A stretch of DNA of 64,000 nucleotides, taken from NCBI RefSeq assembly GCF_030549615.1, contig NZ_CP130832.1:3038001-3102000 (forward strand), in the 5' to 3' direction. Position numbers and translations under genes: made by a program. A model generated the notes under the pieces. That model saw nothing but the letters and a program-made list of their open reading frames with translations. It searched no databases and had not been told where the DNA came from. Source of the stretch: Stenotrophomonas sp. 610A2 (GTDB lineage: Bacteria > Pseudomonadota > Gammaproteobacteria > Xanthomonadales > Xanthomonadaceae). This document shows, piece after piece, positions 53,480 through 62,409 of this stretch (within the stretch, counting starts at the first letter, position 1; every line of letters starts with the position of its first letter).

Positions 53480-54838
53480 ATGGCTGATTTCCTGGGGTCT
53501 GTGTGGTGGATGATCGTCAGCCTCGGCGTGCTGGTGACGTTTCATGAATTCGGCCATTACTGGGTTGCCCGCCGTTGCGGGGTAAAGGTCCTGCGTTTCT
53601 CGGTGGGCTTCGGCAAGCCACTGTGGAGCCGACGCAACCGCAACGGTACCGAGTTCGCCATCGCCGCCATCCCGCTGGGTGGCTACGTGAAGATGCTGGA
53701 CGAGCGCGAGGTCGAGGTACCGGCCGGCGAACGTGCCGTCGCCTTCAACAACAAGACCGTCTGGCAGCGCATTGCCATTGTCGCCGCCGGCCCTGCCGCC
53801 AACCTGATCCTGTGCATTGCCCTGCTGTGGGCGATGTTCGTGATCGGCCGCCAGGACTACTCGGCCACTATCGGCCGCACCACCGGCATGGCCGCCCAGT
53901 CAGGCTTCGTCGCCGGTGATCGCATCCTCGCCGTTGAAGACCGCAACGTCGACACCTGGGCCGAGGCCAGCATGGCCTTCACCACCGCTGCCATGGACCG
54001 GCAGGACGCCCACGTGCGCGTCCGCGACAACCTCGACAACGAGCGCACCCGGGTGCTGCCACTGTCGCAGCTGCCGGCTGGCTTCGATGAGCGGCAAGTG
54101 CCAGCGCTGGCAGGTTTCACCTGGCAGTTCTGGCTGCAACCGGCGCGGGTCGACTCGGTATCGGCCGACTCGGCCGCCACCGGGTTGCTGCAGACCGGCG
54201 ACCTGATCCTGGCCGTGGACGGCCAGCGCGTGGACAGCGCTGACCAGGTCACCCCGCTGATCCAGCAGCTTGGCCAGCGCGGCGGTCCCGGCATGGTCGA
54301 GGTCGAGCGCAACGGTGAACGGCTGGCACTTGAGCTGACTCCGCAGGCTGGCCAAGGCCCGGATGGCAAGCCACGCTGGCTGATCGGGGTAGGTTTTGCC
54401 ACCAACCAGGCCCCGGCCTACGATGCCCGCCAGCAGTACGGCGTACTTGCTGCCTTCCCGGCGGCCTTGCGCGAAACCGGCAAATTGGCGACAGATTCGC
54501 TGGGTATGATGCGCCGCATGCTCACCGGCCACGCCTCGGTAAAGAACATTTCCGGTCCGATCACCATCGCCCGCGTAGCCAATGCCTCGGCTGAACGCGG
54601 GGTGGATTGGTTCCTGTATTTCCTGGCTTTGCTGTCGCTGAGCCTGTGCATCATCAACCTGTTGCCGATCCCCGTCTTGGACGGCGGCCACCTGCTGTAT
54701 TACCTTATCGAGTTGGTCAAGGGCAGCCCGCTTAGCGAGCGCGCCATGGCTGCCGGCCAATACATCGGTCTGGCGCTGTTGGCGGGGTTGATGGGACTGG
54801 CGTTTTACAACGACATCCTCAGCCTGGTCCCGCGATGA
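53480..54838 (+). CDS. rseP: RseP site-2 intramembrane zinc protease
   Basis: Cleaves anti-sigma factor RseA inside the membrane after DegS, releasing the envelope-stress sigma factor, and clears signal peptides. 452 residues from this ATG; a GTG two codons upstream is possible. The zinc motif HEFGH lies in the first membrane segment (LGVLVTFHEFGHYWVARR). Two periplasmic PDZ domains span about 110-290, and the second metal-binding segment NLLPIPVLDGGHLLYY is in the third of four membrane helices. Its stop overlaps an ATG of the bamA frame. Confidence 0.96.
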   Translation: MADFLGSVWWMIVSLGVLVTFHEFGHYWVARRCGVKVLRFSVGFGKPLWSRRNRNGTEFAIAAIPLGGYVKMLDEREVEVPAGERAVAFNNKTVWQRIAIVAAGPAANLILCIALLWAMFVIGRQDYSATIGRTTGMAAQSGFVAGDRILAVEDRNVDTWAEASMAFTTAAMDRQDAHVRVRDNLDNERTRVLPLSQLPAGFDERQVPALAGFTWQFWLQPARVDSVSADSAATGLLQTGDLILAVDGQRVDSADQVTPLIQQLGQRGGPGMVEVERNGERLALELTPQAGQGPDGKPRWLIGVGFATNQAPAYDARQQYGVLAAFPAALRETGKLATDSLGMMRRMLTGHASVKNISGPITIARVANASAERGVDWFLYFLALLSLSLCIINLLPIPVLDGGHLLYYLIELVKGSPLSERAMAAGQYIGLALLAGLMGLAFYNDILSLVPR

Positions 54839-54909
54839 ACTTTTTCCCGTTGTCGTCGTCTTACGCCGGCATCCACGCATTATCGAAATCGACTCCAACC
54901 GGACGTGAT

Positions 54910-57375
54910 ATGACGCGACTTCCCAATCGCCGCTTGCTGGCCCTCGCACTTGCTGCCGGTCTGGCCCTGCCTGTCCTTGCACAGGCAGCCGAGCCCTTTA
55001 CCGCCAGCGACATCCGCGTGGACGGCCTGCAGCGCATTTCCTCCGGCACCGTGTTCACCTACCTGCCGGTGGAACGCGGCGACACGGTGGACGACGCCAA
55101 GATCGGCGACACCATCCGCGCCCTGTACAAGACCGGCTTCTTCGAAGACGTGCAGCTGGACCGCCAGGGCGACATCCTGGTCGTCACCGTCAAGGAGCGC
55201 CCGGCGATCAACAAGTTGACCGTTACCGGCAACAAGGACATCAAGAGCGAGCAGCTGCTCAAGGGCCTGGCCGACATCGGCCTGAGCGAAGGCGGCACCT
55301 TTGACCGCCTGAGCCTGGACCGCGTGACCCAGGAACTGCGCCGTCAGTACAACGACCGCGGCAAATACAACGTGGAAATCACCCCGACGGTGAGCCCGCT
55401 GGACCGTAACCGCGTCGACGTCGCCATTGCCGTCAAGGAAGGCAAGGCGGCCAAGATCCGCCACGTCAACCTGATCGGTACCGAGAAGTTCCCGGCCGAA
55501 GACATCATGGACATCTGGGAGTCCAAGGAGCACAACTGGGCCTCGTGGTACCGCCGCGACGACCAATACTCCAAGGAAAAGCTGTCCGGCGATCTGGAAA
55601 AGCTCAACTCCTGGTACCTGGACCGTGGCTATGTCGACTTCAGCATCGACTCCACCCAGGTCTCGATCAGCCCGGACAAGCGCGACATGTTCATCACCGC
55701 CGGCGTGACCGAGGGTGAGCAGTACAAGATTTCCGAGATCAAGGTCACCGGCGACACCATCCTGCCGCAGGAAGACGTCGAGAAAATGGTCATCCAGAAG
55801 AGCGGCGATACCTTCTCGCGCGCCCTGCTGGAATTCAGCGCCGACGGCATCACCAACAGCCTGTCCAACGTTGGCTATGCCTTCGCCAAGGTCAACCCGA
55901 TCCCGACCAGCAACCGCGCCGACCGTACCGTGGCAGTGAACATGCAGGTGGTACCGGGCCCGCGCGTGGCCGTGCGCCGCATCGTGTTCAAGGGCAACTC
56001 GCGTACCAGCGACGAGGTCTTGCGCCGTGAAATGCGCCAGTTCGAGAACAGCTGGTACTCGCAGGCTGCAATCGATCGTTCCAAGATCCGCCTGCAGCGC
56101 CTGGGCTACTTCGAGTCGGTCGACGTCGAGACGCAGCCGGTCACCGGCAGCAACGACCAGGTCGACGTGGTCTACAACGTCAAGGAAACCACCTCCGGCA
56201 GCTTCGTGTTCGGCCTGGGCTATTCGCAGTCCTACGGCATGACCACCTCGGTGCAGCTGTCGCAGAACAACTTCCTCGGTGGCGGTAACCGCGTGTCGGT
56301 CGAGGCCTCGCGCAGCAGCTACCTGCAGCGTTATGGCTTCAGCTACACCAACCCCTACTTCACCGACGACGGCGTCTCGCTGGGCTACAACCTGTCCTGG
56401 CGCGAGCTGGATTACTCCGACTTCAACACCGCCCAGTACAACAGCACCAACGGTTCTGCGCAGGTGGTGTTCGGCATTCCGATCACCGAGAACGATGCGT
56501 TCTCGCTGATGTTCGGCATCGACAGCAACCAGATCACCACCTACCCGGGTTACACACCGAAGGCGATCATCGATTACATCGATGCGGTTGGTACACGCAC
56601 TTTCCACTCCTGGCGTTCGGAGTTGGGCTGGGCGCGTGATACCCGTAACGACTACTTCATGCCGACCCGCGGCACCTACCAGCGCCTCGGCCTGGAGGCC
56701 ACGCTGCCGGGCTCGACGGTTGAGTACTACAAGCTGAGCTACCAGTTCTCCAAGTACTGGCCGATCATCCCGTCGCTGGTGATCAACACCCGTCTCGAGT
56801 TGGGTTACGGCGATTCCTACGGCAAGGACAAGGTCCGCGATATCTGCTGGAACGATATCCCAGGCACCCCGGGCACGCCCGCCACCGATACCACGCCTGC
56901 CGTACCGGGCACCGCTGGCACCACCCAGGTGGTCGACTGTGCCACCAACCCGACCGCCAACCATCGCCAGGTCACAGCCACCGGCTTGCCGTTCTTCGAG
57001 AACTTCTACGCCGGCGGCACCAACTCGGTGCGCGGCTTCGAAGACAACACGCTGGGCCCGCGCTCGGAAATCATCGGCGGTTACTACAACGGCCAGCCGC
57101 TGGGCGGCTCGGTGAAGACAGTCGGCTCGATCGAAGCCTACTTCCCGAAGCTGTTCGACAGCCCGTCCGCGCGCGTTTCCGCGTTCGTGGACTTCGGCAA
57201 CGTCTACAACGGCACCAGCAACTTCAAGGCCAATGAACTGCGCGCGTCGGCCGGCTTGGCCCTGCTGTGGCGCGCACCGGTCGGTCCGATCTCGATCAGC
57301 TATGCCATCCCGCTGAAGAAGGAAGACGGCGACGAGATCGAGCGCCTGCAGTTCACCTTCGGCGGTCAGTTCTAA
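54910..57375 (+). CDS. bamA: Outer membrane protein assembly factor BamA
   Basis: Core of the beta-barrel assembly machine. 821 residues: signal peptide LLALALAAGLALPVLAQA, five POTRA domains (about 25-420; first FTASDIRVDGLQRISSGTVF), then a 16-strand Omp85 barrel with the conserved loop 6 motif GGTNSVRGFEDNTLGPRSE and the final strand IERLQFTFGGQF ending in Phe. A Thr/Pro-rich loop (TPGTPATDTTPAVPGTAGTT) in the barrel is probably surface-exposed. The frame reaches an ATG at 54835 overlapping rseP, but the start at 54910 gives a normal signal peptide. Confidence 0.95.
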   Translation: MTRLPNRRLLALALAAGLALPVLAQAAEPFTASDIRVDGLQRISSGTVFTYLPVERGDTVDDAKIGDTIRALYKTGFFEDVQLDRQGDILVVTVKERPAINKLTVTGNKDIKSEQLLKGLADIGLSEGGTFDRLSLDRVTQELRRQYNDRGKYNVEITPTVSPLDRNRVDVAIAVKEGKAAKIRHVNLIGTEKFPAEDIMDIWESKEHNWASWYRRDDQYSKEKLSGDLEKLNSWYLDRGYVDFSIDSTQVSISPDKRDMFITAGVTEGEQYKISEIKVTGDTILPQEDVEKMVIQKSGDTFSRALLEFSADGITNSLSNVGYAFAKVNPIPTSNRADRTVAVNMQVVPGPRVAVRRIVFKGNSRTSDEVLRREMRQFENSWYSQAAIDRSKIRLQRLGYFESVDVETQPVTGSNDQVDVVYNVKETTSGSFVFGLGYSQSYGMTTSVQLSQNNFLGGGNRVSVEASRSSYLQRYGFSYTNPYFTDDGVSLGYNLSWRELDYSDFNTAQYNSTNGSAQVVFGIPITENDAFSLMFGIDSNQITTYPGYTPKAIIDYIDAVGTRTFHSWRSELGWARDTRNDYFMPTRGTYQRLGLEATLPGSTVEYYKLSYQFSKYWPIIPSLVINTRLELGYGDSYGKDKVRDICWNDIPGTPGTPATDTTPAVPGTAGTTQVVDCATNPTANHRQVTATGLPFFENFYAGGTNSVRGFEDNTLGPRSEIIGGYYNGQPLGGSVKTVGSIEAYFPKLFDSPSARVSAFVDFGNVYNGTSNFKANELRASAGLALLWRAPVGPISISYAIPLKKEDGDEIERLQFTFGGQF

Positions 57376-57747
57376 ATAGAACTGACCCGCTGACCCGGGG
57401 TGAAGCCCCGGGTACCGGTTTTCATGCCACAGCATGAAAACCGGGCGGGCTCTGGTCTACCGGCTTCAACCTGCAAGTCCCCCGCGCCTGTCGGCGCGCC
57501 CCCTTTACCAAAGGGGGCTCTCCACCAGAATTACCGCATCAACCGGCCCCGGGACGCGATTCACTCCCGGGGTTCGCTTTTAGGGCCCCGTGCCTGCGCT
57601 TCGCGGAACGGGACATCCCCGTCAAAGCCATGCAGCCCCCTTGGACCGCTACTTCCGGGCGGCCCGCCCACCCCGCTGCCCTTGCCCTGCAAGGGTGATA
57701 ACGTCCGTTCGCATGACCGCCATCGGCGCACACGGTAAACTTGCTGC
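57376..57747. repeat. bamA-lpxD intergenic region with several perfect hairpins, no skp gene
   Basis: 372 bp without a gene. It holds an 8-bp stem ACCCGGGG-TGAAG-CCCCGGGT (57393-57413), a 13-bp perfect stem CCGGTTTTCATGC-CACA-GCATGAAAACCGG (57415-57444), a short stem CGCGCC-TGTC-GGCGCG (about 57484-57498) and a 9-bp stem GCCCCCTTT-ACC-AAAGGGGGC (57498-57518). They look like dispersed intergenic repeats; none has a T-run. In E. coli skp lies here; nothing encoding Skp is present. Confidence 0.75.
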
Positions 57748-58770
57748 GTGAATACTCCTACCTATACCGCTCAGGAACTTGCCGACCGTTTCGGCCTGCA
57801 GGTGCACGGTGACCCGTCGGTTGCCATCCATGGTGTTGCCACGTTGGCGCATGCCGGCCCCGGGCAGCTGACCTTCCTGGCCAACCCGCGCTACCGGGCC
57901 CAATTGGCCGACAGCAAGGCGTCCATCGTGCTGCTGCGTGCCGACGACGCAGAGGCCGCGCCGGGTGCCGCCCTAGTCGCCAAGGACCCATACACGACCT
58001 TCGCCAAGATCGGCGCACTGTTCGAGACCGTTCCGGTACGCGAGCCCGGCATCCACCCCAGCGCGGTCATCGACCCCAGCGCGACGGTGGCCGCCAGCGC
58101 CCATATCGGCCCGCACGTCTGCATCGGTGCGCGCAGTGTGATCGGCGAGAGCTGCATCATCGGCGTAGGCAGCATCATCGGCGACGACTGCGTGGTCGAA
58201 GCCGGCACTGAACTGCTGGCCCGCGTCACCCTGGTTGCCCGGGTGAAGCTGGGCAAGCGGGTGCGCATCCACCCGGGTGCCGTGCTCGGCGCCGAAGGCT
58301 TCGGCCTGGCCATGGACAACGGCCACTGGATCAAGGTGCCGCAGCTGGGCGGCGTGCGCATCGGCGACGACTGCGAGATCGGCGCCAACACCTGCATTGA
58401 TCGCGGCGCGCTGGAAGACACCACGCTGGACGAAGACGTGCGCGTGGACAACCTGGTGCAGATCGCCCACAACGTACAGATCGGCGCGCACAGCGCCATT
58501 GCAGGTTCCACCGGCATTGCCGGCAGTGCCAAGATCGGCCGCTACTGCCTGCTAGGCGGCGCCGTCGGCGTCGTTGGCCACCTGGAAATCTGCGACCACG
58601 TCGTCATCACCGGCAAATCGGTGGTACGCAACTCGATTACCGAACCGGGCGAATACTCGTCAGGCACCCCATTGACCGACAACCGCACGTGGCGCAAAAA
58701 CGCCGCGCGCTTCAAGCAGCTCGATACGCTGGCACGGCGCATCCTGGCTGTGAGCAAGGAGAAAGAATGA
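57748..58770 (+). CDS. lpxD: UDP-3-O-(3-hydroxyacyl)glucosamine N-acyltransferase
   Basis: Third step of lipid A synthesis: adds the N-linked 3-hydroxyacyl chain from ACP. 340 residues, N-terminal uridine-binding domain (YTAQELADRFGLQVHGD) and a left-handed beta-helix of hexapeptide repeats (IHPSAVIDPSATVAASAHIG, DNLVQIAHNVQIGAHSAIAG, with the catalytic His region in AHNVQIG) and a C-terminal helix. GTG start; the stop overlaps the fabZ start (ATGA). Confidence 0.96.
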   Translation: MNTPTYTAQELADRFGLQVHGDPSVAIHGVATLAHAGPGQLTFLANPRYRAQLADSKASIVLLRADDAEAAPGAALVAKDPYTTFAKIGALFETVPVREPGIHPSAVIDPSATVAASAHIGPHVCIGARSVIGESCIIGVGSIIGDDCVVEAGTELLARVTLVARVKLGKRVRIHPGAVLGAEGFGLAMDNGHWIKVPQLGGVRIGDDCEIGANTCIDRGALEDTTLDEDVRVDNLVQIAHNVQIGAHSAIAGSTGIAGSAKIGRYCLLGGAVGVVGHLEICDHVVITGKSVVRNSITEPGEYSSGTPLTDNRTWRKNAARFKQLDTLARRILAVSKEKE

Positions 58771-59225
58771 ACGCACCACTGCAGATGCCCATCGACGTCA
58801 CCACGATCCAGACGTTGATTCCGCACCGCTACCCGTTCCTGCTGGTCGACAAGGTTGTCGAGCTGGATGTGGACGCCAAGCGCATCGTCGCGCACAAGAA
58901 CGTCACCATCAACGAGCCCTACTTCCAGGGTCACTTCCCGGGCCAGCCGATCATGCCGGGCGTGCTGATCATCGAGGCACTGGCGCAGGCCGGCGGCGTA
59001 TTGACCCAGCTCAGCCTGGGCCGCGACGCGCAGTCCAAGTTGTTCTACCTGGTCAAGGTCGACAACGTGCGTTTCATGAAGCAGGTGGTGCCGGGCGATG
59101 TGCTGGAACTGCACGTGCAGGTCAAGCGCATGATCCGCAACATGGCGGTCTACTACGGCGAAGCCAAGGTGGACGGTGAAATCGTCGCCCACGCCGAAGT
59201 GCTCTGCGCCGGCACTCGCGAATAA
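58767..59225 (+). CDS. fabZ: (3R)-hydroxyacyl-ACP dehydratase FabZ
   Basis: Hot-dog-fold dehydratase of fatty acid elongation that competes with LpxA/LpxD for 3-hydroxyacyl-ACP, hence its place in the lpx operon. 152 residues; [16 protein letters not shown], and the active-site helix with His and Glu in [20 protein letters not shown]. The start at 58767 is fixed by overlap with lpxD and a GGAGAAAG site; the longer frame is lpxD sequence in another phase. Confidence 0.97.
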   Translation: MNAPLQMPIDVTTIQTLIPHRYPFLLVDKVVELDVDAKRIVAHKNVTINEPYFQGHFPGQPIMPGVLIIEALAQAGGVLTQLSLGRDAQSKLFYLVKVDNVRFMKQVVPGDVLELHVQVKRMIRNMAVYYGEAKVDGEIVAHAEVLCAGTRE

Positions 59226-59242
59226 CCTGCCTGGAGCACACG

Positions 59243-60034
59243 ATGAGCGATAGCGCCCCCCTGATTCACCCGACCGCGGTCATCGATCCTTCGGCCAAGC
59301 TTGGTCAGGGCGTGCGCGTGGGTGCGTTCACCCTGATCGGCGCCGACGTCGAGATCGGCGATGGAACCGAAGTGGGTCCGCATTGCAGCATCCATGGTCC
59401 GACCCGGATCGGCCGTGACAACCGTTTCATCGGCCATGTCGCCGTCGGCGGCGAGCCGCAGGACAAGAAATTTGCCGGTGAGCGCACCGAGCTGGTGATC
59501 GGCGACCGCAATGTGTTCCGCGAATTCGTCACCCTCAGCCGCGGCACTGCCGGCGGCGGTGGCGTGACCACCATCGGCAACGACAATTGGATGCTGGCCT
59601 ACGTGCATGTCGCCCATGACTGTCACGTCGCCGACCATTGCGTGTTCTCCAACAACACCACGCTGGCCGGCCACGTATCGGTCGGCAACTGGGTGATCAT
59701 CAGCGGCTTCGCCGGTGCCCACCAGTTCTGCCGCATCGGCGACCATGCCTTCCTTGGCATGGGTGCACTGGTCACCGGCGATATCCCGCCGTTCACCATG
59801 GTCGGCATCGACGGCCACGGCCGTCCGCGCGGCATCAACAGCGAAGGCCTGAAGCGTCGCGGCTTTGATGCCGAACGCATCAGCGCGATCAAGCGCGCCT
59901 ACCGCACCATCTACGTGGCCGGCGTGCCGCTGGCCGAAGCCAAGGTTGCGCTGGCCGAACAGGCGCAGAGCAGCGATGACGTCAAGCAGATGCTGGACTT
60001 CATCGAGCACGGCGAGCGTCCGCTGCAGCGATGA
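59243..60034 (+). CDS. lpxA: UDP-N-acetylglucosamine O-acyltransferase
   Basis: First step of lipid A synthesis, a left-handed beta-helix trimer. 263 residues with hexapeptide repeats ([40 protein letters not shown]) and the active-site His region [20 protein letters not shown], then [18 protein letters not shown] and a C-terminal helical domain. Its stop overlaps lpxB (ATGA). Confidence 0.97.
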   Translation: MSDSAPLIHPTAVIDPSAKLGQGVRVGAFTLIGADVEIGDGTEVGPHCSIHGPTRIGRDNRFIGHVAVGGEPQDKKFAGERTELVIGDRNVFREFVTLSRGTAGGGGVTTIGNDNWMLAYVHVAHDCHVADHCVFSNNTTLAGHVSVGNWVIISGFAGAHQFCRIGDHAFLGMGALVTGDIPPFTMVGIDGHGRPRGINSEGLKRRGFDAERISAIKRAYRTIYVAGVPLAEAKVALAEQAQSSDDVKQMLDFIEHGERPLQR

Positions 60035-61239
60035 GCGTTGAGACTCGCGACCCGGGATTGGGTCAGGCGCGCAGGCCGCGCATCGCGCTGGTCGCGGGTG
60101 AAGCGTCAGGCGACCTGCTCGGCGCCGGCCTGATCCAGGCGCTGCGCGCCCGCTATCCCGATGCCGAATTCGCTGGCATCGGCGGCGACGCGATGCGCCA
60201 CGCGGGTTGCGAAACCTGGTTTGATGCCAGCGAACTGGCGCTGATGGGGCTGGCTGAAATCCTGCGTCATCTGCCACGCCTGCTGAAACTGCGCAAGGAA
60301 TTCCGCCAGCGCGTGCTCGACTGGAAGCCGGATGTGTTCATCGGCATCGATGCACCGGATTTCAATCTGGGCGTCGAAAAGTGGCTCAAGCAACGCGGCC
60401 TGCGCACCGTGCATTACGTCAGCCCCTCGGTATGGGCATGGCGCGAGAAGCGTGCCGAAAAAATCGGTGCCAGTGCCGATCTGGTGCTATGCCTGTTCCC
60501 GATGGAACCACCAATCTATGCCCGCCACGGCATTGATGCGCGCTTCGTCGGCCATCCGATGGCTGATGAGATCCCGCTGCAAACTGACCGCGCAGCTGCT
60601 CGCCAAGCCCTGGGTATTCCCGGGCAGGCAAAGCTGCTCGCGGTACTGCCCGGTAGCCGTCTGGGCGAAGTGAGCCGCCTCGGCCCACCGTTCTTCGCCG
60701 CCGCCTGGCAGTTGTGCGAGCAGGACCGCGGCCTGCATATCGTCGTGCCGGCAGCCAATGCCAAGTGCAAGGCCATGATCACCGAACAGATCCGCAGCGC
60801 AGCGCTCCCCAGCGCGCGCCTGCACCTGCTCGATGGCAAGGCACGCGAAGCGATGATTGCCGCCGATGTGGTGATGCTGGCGTCCGGCACCGCCACACTG
60901 GAAACCATGCTGGTCAAACGCCCAATGGTCGTGGGCTACCGCGTCGCCGAACTGACTTATCGCATCGTCAAGGCACTGGGCCTGATCAAAGTCACCCGCT
61001 TTGCCCTGCCGAATGTTCTGGCCGGCAAGGACCTCGCGCCGGAGCTGATCCAGCACGATTGCACGGCGGACAATCTGGCTGCCGCGGTACGCAACTGGTT
61101 TGAACATCCCGAGTGCGTCAGCGGCCTGCAGGACGACTACCAGCAGCTGCACCAGCAACTGCGCCAGGATGCCTCGGCACGCGCTGCCGACGCTGTCGCC
61201 GGCTTGCTGCAGGCACCGATGACGCAAGGCCAGCCGTGA
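60031..61239 (+). CDS. lpxB: Lipid-A-disaccharide synthase
   Basis: GT19 glycosyltransferase joining UDP-2,3-diacylglucosamine and lipid X. 402 residues; [58 protein letters not shown] and the donor-binding [20 protein letters not shown]. Coupled to lpxA by ATGA and to rnhB by GTGA. Confidence 0.97.
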   Translation: MSVETRDPGLGQARRPRIALVAGEASGDLLGAGLIQALRARYPDAEFAGIGGDAMRHAGCETWFDASELALMGLAEILRHLPRLLKLRKEFRQRVLDWKPDVFIGIDAPDFNLGVEKWLKQRGLRTVHYVSPSVWAWREKRAEKIGASADLVLCLFPMEPPIYARHGIDARFVGHPMADEIPLQTDRAAARQALGIPGQAKLLAVLPGSRLGEVSRLGPPFFAAAWQLCEQDRGLHIVVPAANAKCKAMITEQIRSAALPSARLHLLDGKAREAMIAADVVMLASGTATLETMLVKRPMVVGYRVAELTYRIVKALGLIKVTRFALPNVLAGKDLAPELIQHDCTADNLAAAVRNWFEHPECVSGLQDDYQQLHQQLRQDASARAADAVAGLLQAPMTQGQP

Positions 61240-61889
61240 CCTCCCGCCGTAGCCCGGCAGCGGATGCCTCGCTGTCGTTGTTTGATGATGCCGCCTTGCT
61301 TGCACAACAGGTTCCGCGCCTGGTCGCTGGCGTCGATGAGGCAGGACGCGGACCATTGGCCGGCCCGGTCGCGGTGGCGGCCGTTGTCTTCGATCCCGGG
61401 CGCCCGCGCATCAATGGCCTGGACGACTCCAAGGCGCTGACCGCATTGCGTCGCGACCAGCTCTACGACCGCATCATCGAGCGCGCCCTGGCCTACAAAA
61501 TCGTCATGGTCGATGTGGCCGAGATCGACAGCCTCAATATCTTCCAGGCCACCATGCAGGGCATGCGCCTGGCAGTGGAAGGCGTGGCACATGTCGCCCA
61601 GTTCGCCCGCATCGACGGCAACAAGATCCCCAAGGGTCTGCCCTGCCCGGCCGAAGCGCTGGTTGGTGGCGACGCCATCGACCGCAGCATCATGGCCGCC
61701 TCCATCCTGGCCAAGGTCAGCCGCGACCGCTTCATGCTGGAGCTGCACCAACAGCATCCCGAGTACGGCTTCGACCAGCACAAGGGTTATGGCACCCCCT
61801 TGCATATGGCCGCACTGAAAGCGCACGGCCCCTGCCCGCAGCACCGCCGCAGCTTTGCGCCGGTGCGTGCAAGCCTGGGCGCATCCTGA
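61236..61889 (+). CDS. rnhB: Ribonuclease HII
   Basis: Endonuclease cutting RNA in RNA-DNA hybrids, including single ribonucleotides in DNA. 217 residues; the first acidic pair is in [20 protein letters not shown], further metal ligands in [10 protein letters not shown] and [18 protein letters not shown]. Start taken as the GTG overlapping the lpxB stop (GTGA). In E. coli dnaE follows; here the next genes are on the other strand. Confidence 0.95.
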   Translation: MTSRRSPAADASLSLFDDAALLAQQVPRLVAGVDEAGRGPLAGPVAVAAVVFDPGRPRINGLDDSKALTALRRDQLYDRIIERALAYKIVMVDVAEIDSLNIFQATMQGMRLAVEGVAHVAQFARIDGNKIPKGLPCPAEALVGGDAIDRSIMAASILAKVSRDRFMLELHQQHPEYGFDQHKGYGTPLHMAALKAHGPCPQHRRSFAPVRASLGAS

Positions 61890-61906
61890 GTCAGCCGCCG
61901 CGCCTG

Positions 61907-62362
61907 TCAGCGCGGCATGATCTTGATCCCCGGATCGAGGTGGCTTGAACCGATACGCACGTCGTACTTGATCCGGTTCTCGACGGTCACTTCCTTGGCC
62001 GTGATTTCAACGCCCTGTCGCCTGCCCATGCGCTGGGAACGGAAATCCTTTGGCGCCCCATTCGCCGACATGCGGTGGGTCGCCGCGTCAACCGGCGACT
62101 CGGCGAACGCCAACTCAAAGGGATCCAGCACGTTTTCCGGCGTGCGCCACAGCACGATGGTTCCGCTGCGCACGACGCATTCGTCCGGGCTGACGACAGG
62201 CCCACTGGGCCCCGCCATCACATCCACATACACCATCTTGACGATCCGCGCGGGCAAGGTATTCGTGCATTGCACAGGATCATTTGGCGCCGGAGGCGGC
62301 TGCGTGGCACAGGCAGCGACACCGGCAGAAAGCCCGACAAATATCCACACGCTGTAGTTCAT
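61907..62362 (-). CDS. Uncharacterised lipoprotein
   Basis: 151 residues with a lipoprotein signal (IFVGLSAGVAACATQ, lipobox V-A-A-C, Cys19). The mature part has a Pro-rich start, a cysteine pair (PVQCTN and PDECVV) that could form a disulphide, a beta-rich segment CVVRSGTIVLWRTPENV and the end IGSSHLDPGIKIMPR. I do not recognise a family; the W-R-T-P block loosely recalls cupredoxin-like folds but no copper ligands are evident. It follows the TPR gene in the same direction by about 48 bp and may be co-transcribed with it. Confidence 0.7.
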   Translation of the reverse strand: MNYSVWIFVGLSAGVAACATQPPPAPNDPVQCTNTLPARIVKMVYVDVMAGPSGPVVSPDECVVRSGTIVLWRTPENVLDPFELAFAESPVDAATHRMSANGAPKDFRSQRMGRRQGVEITAKEVTVENRIKYDVRIGSSHLDPGIKIMPR

Positions 62363-62409
62363 GACGACATCTCCTCGGTGAGGTCCGCCGCCCCGGACAG
62401 AAAATCAGT

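Noticed and set aside
54880..57435. 851-codon open frame antisense to bamA
   Set aside because: Same reason; the sense strand encodes full-length BamA with all POTRA and barrel motifs.
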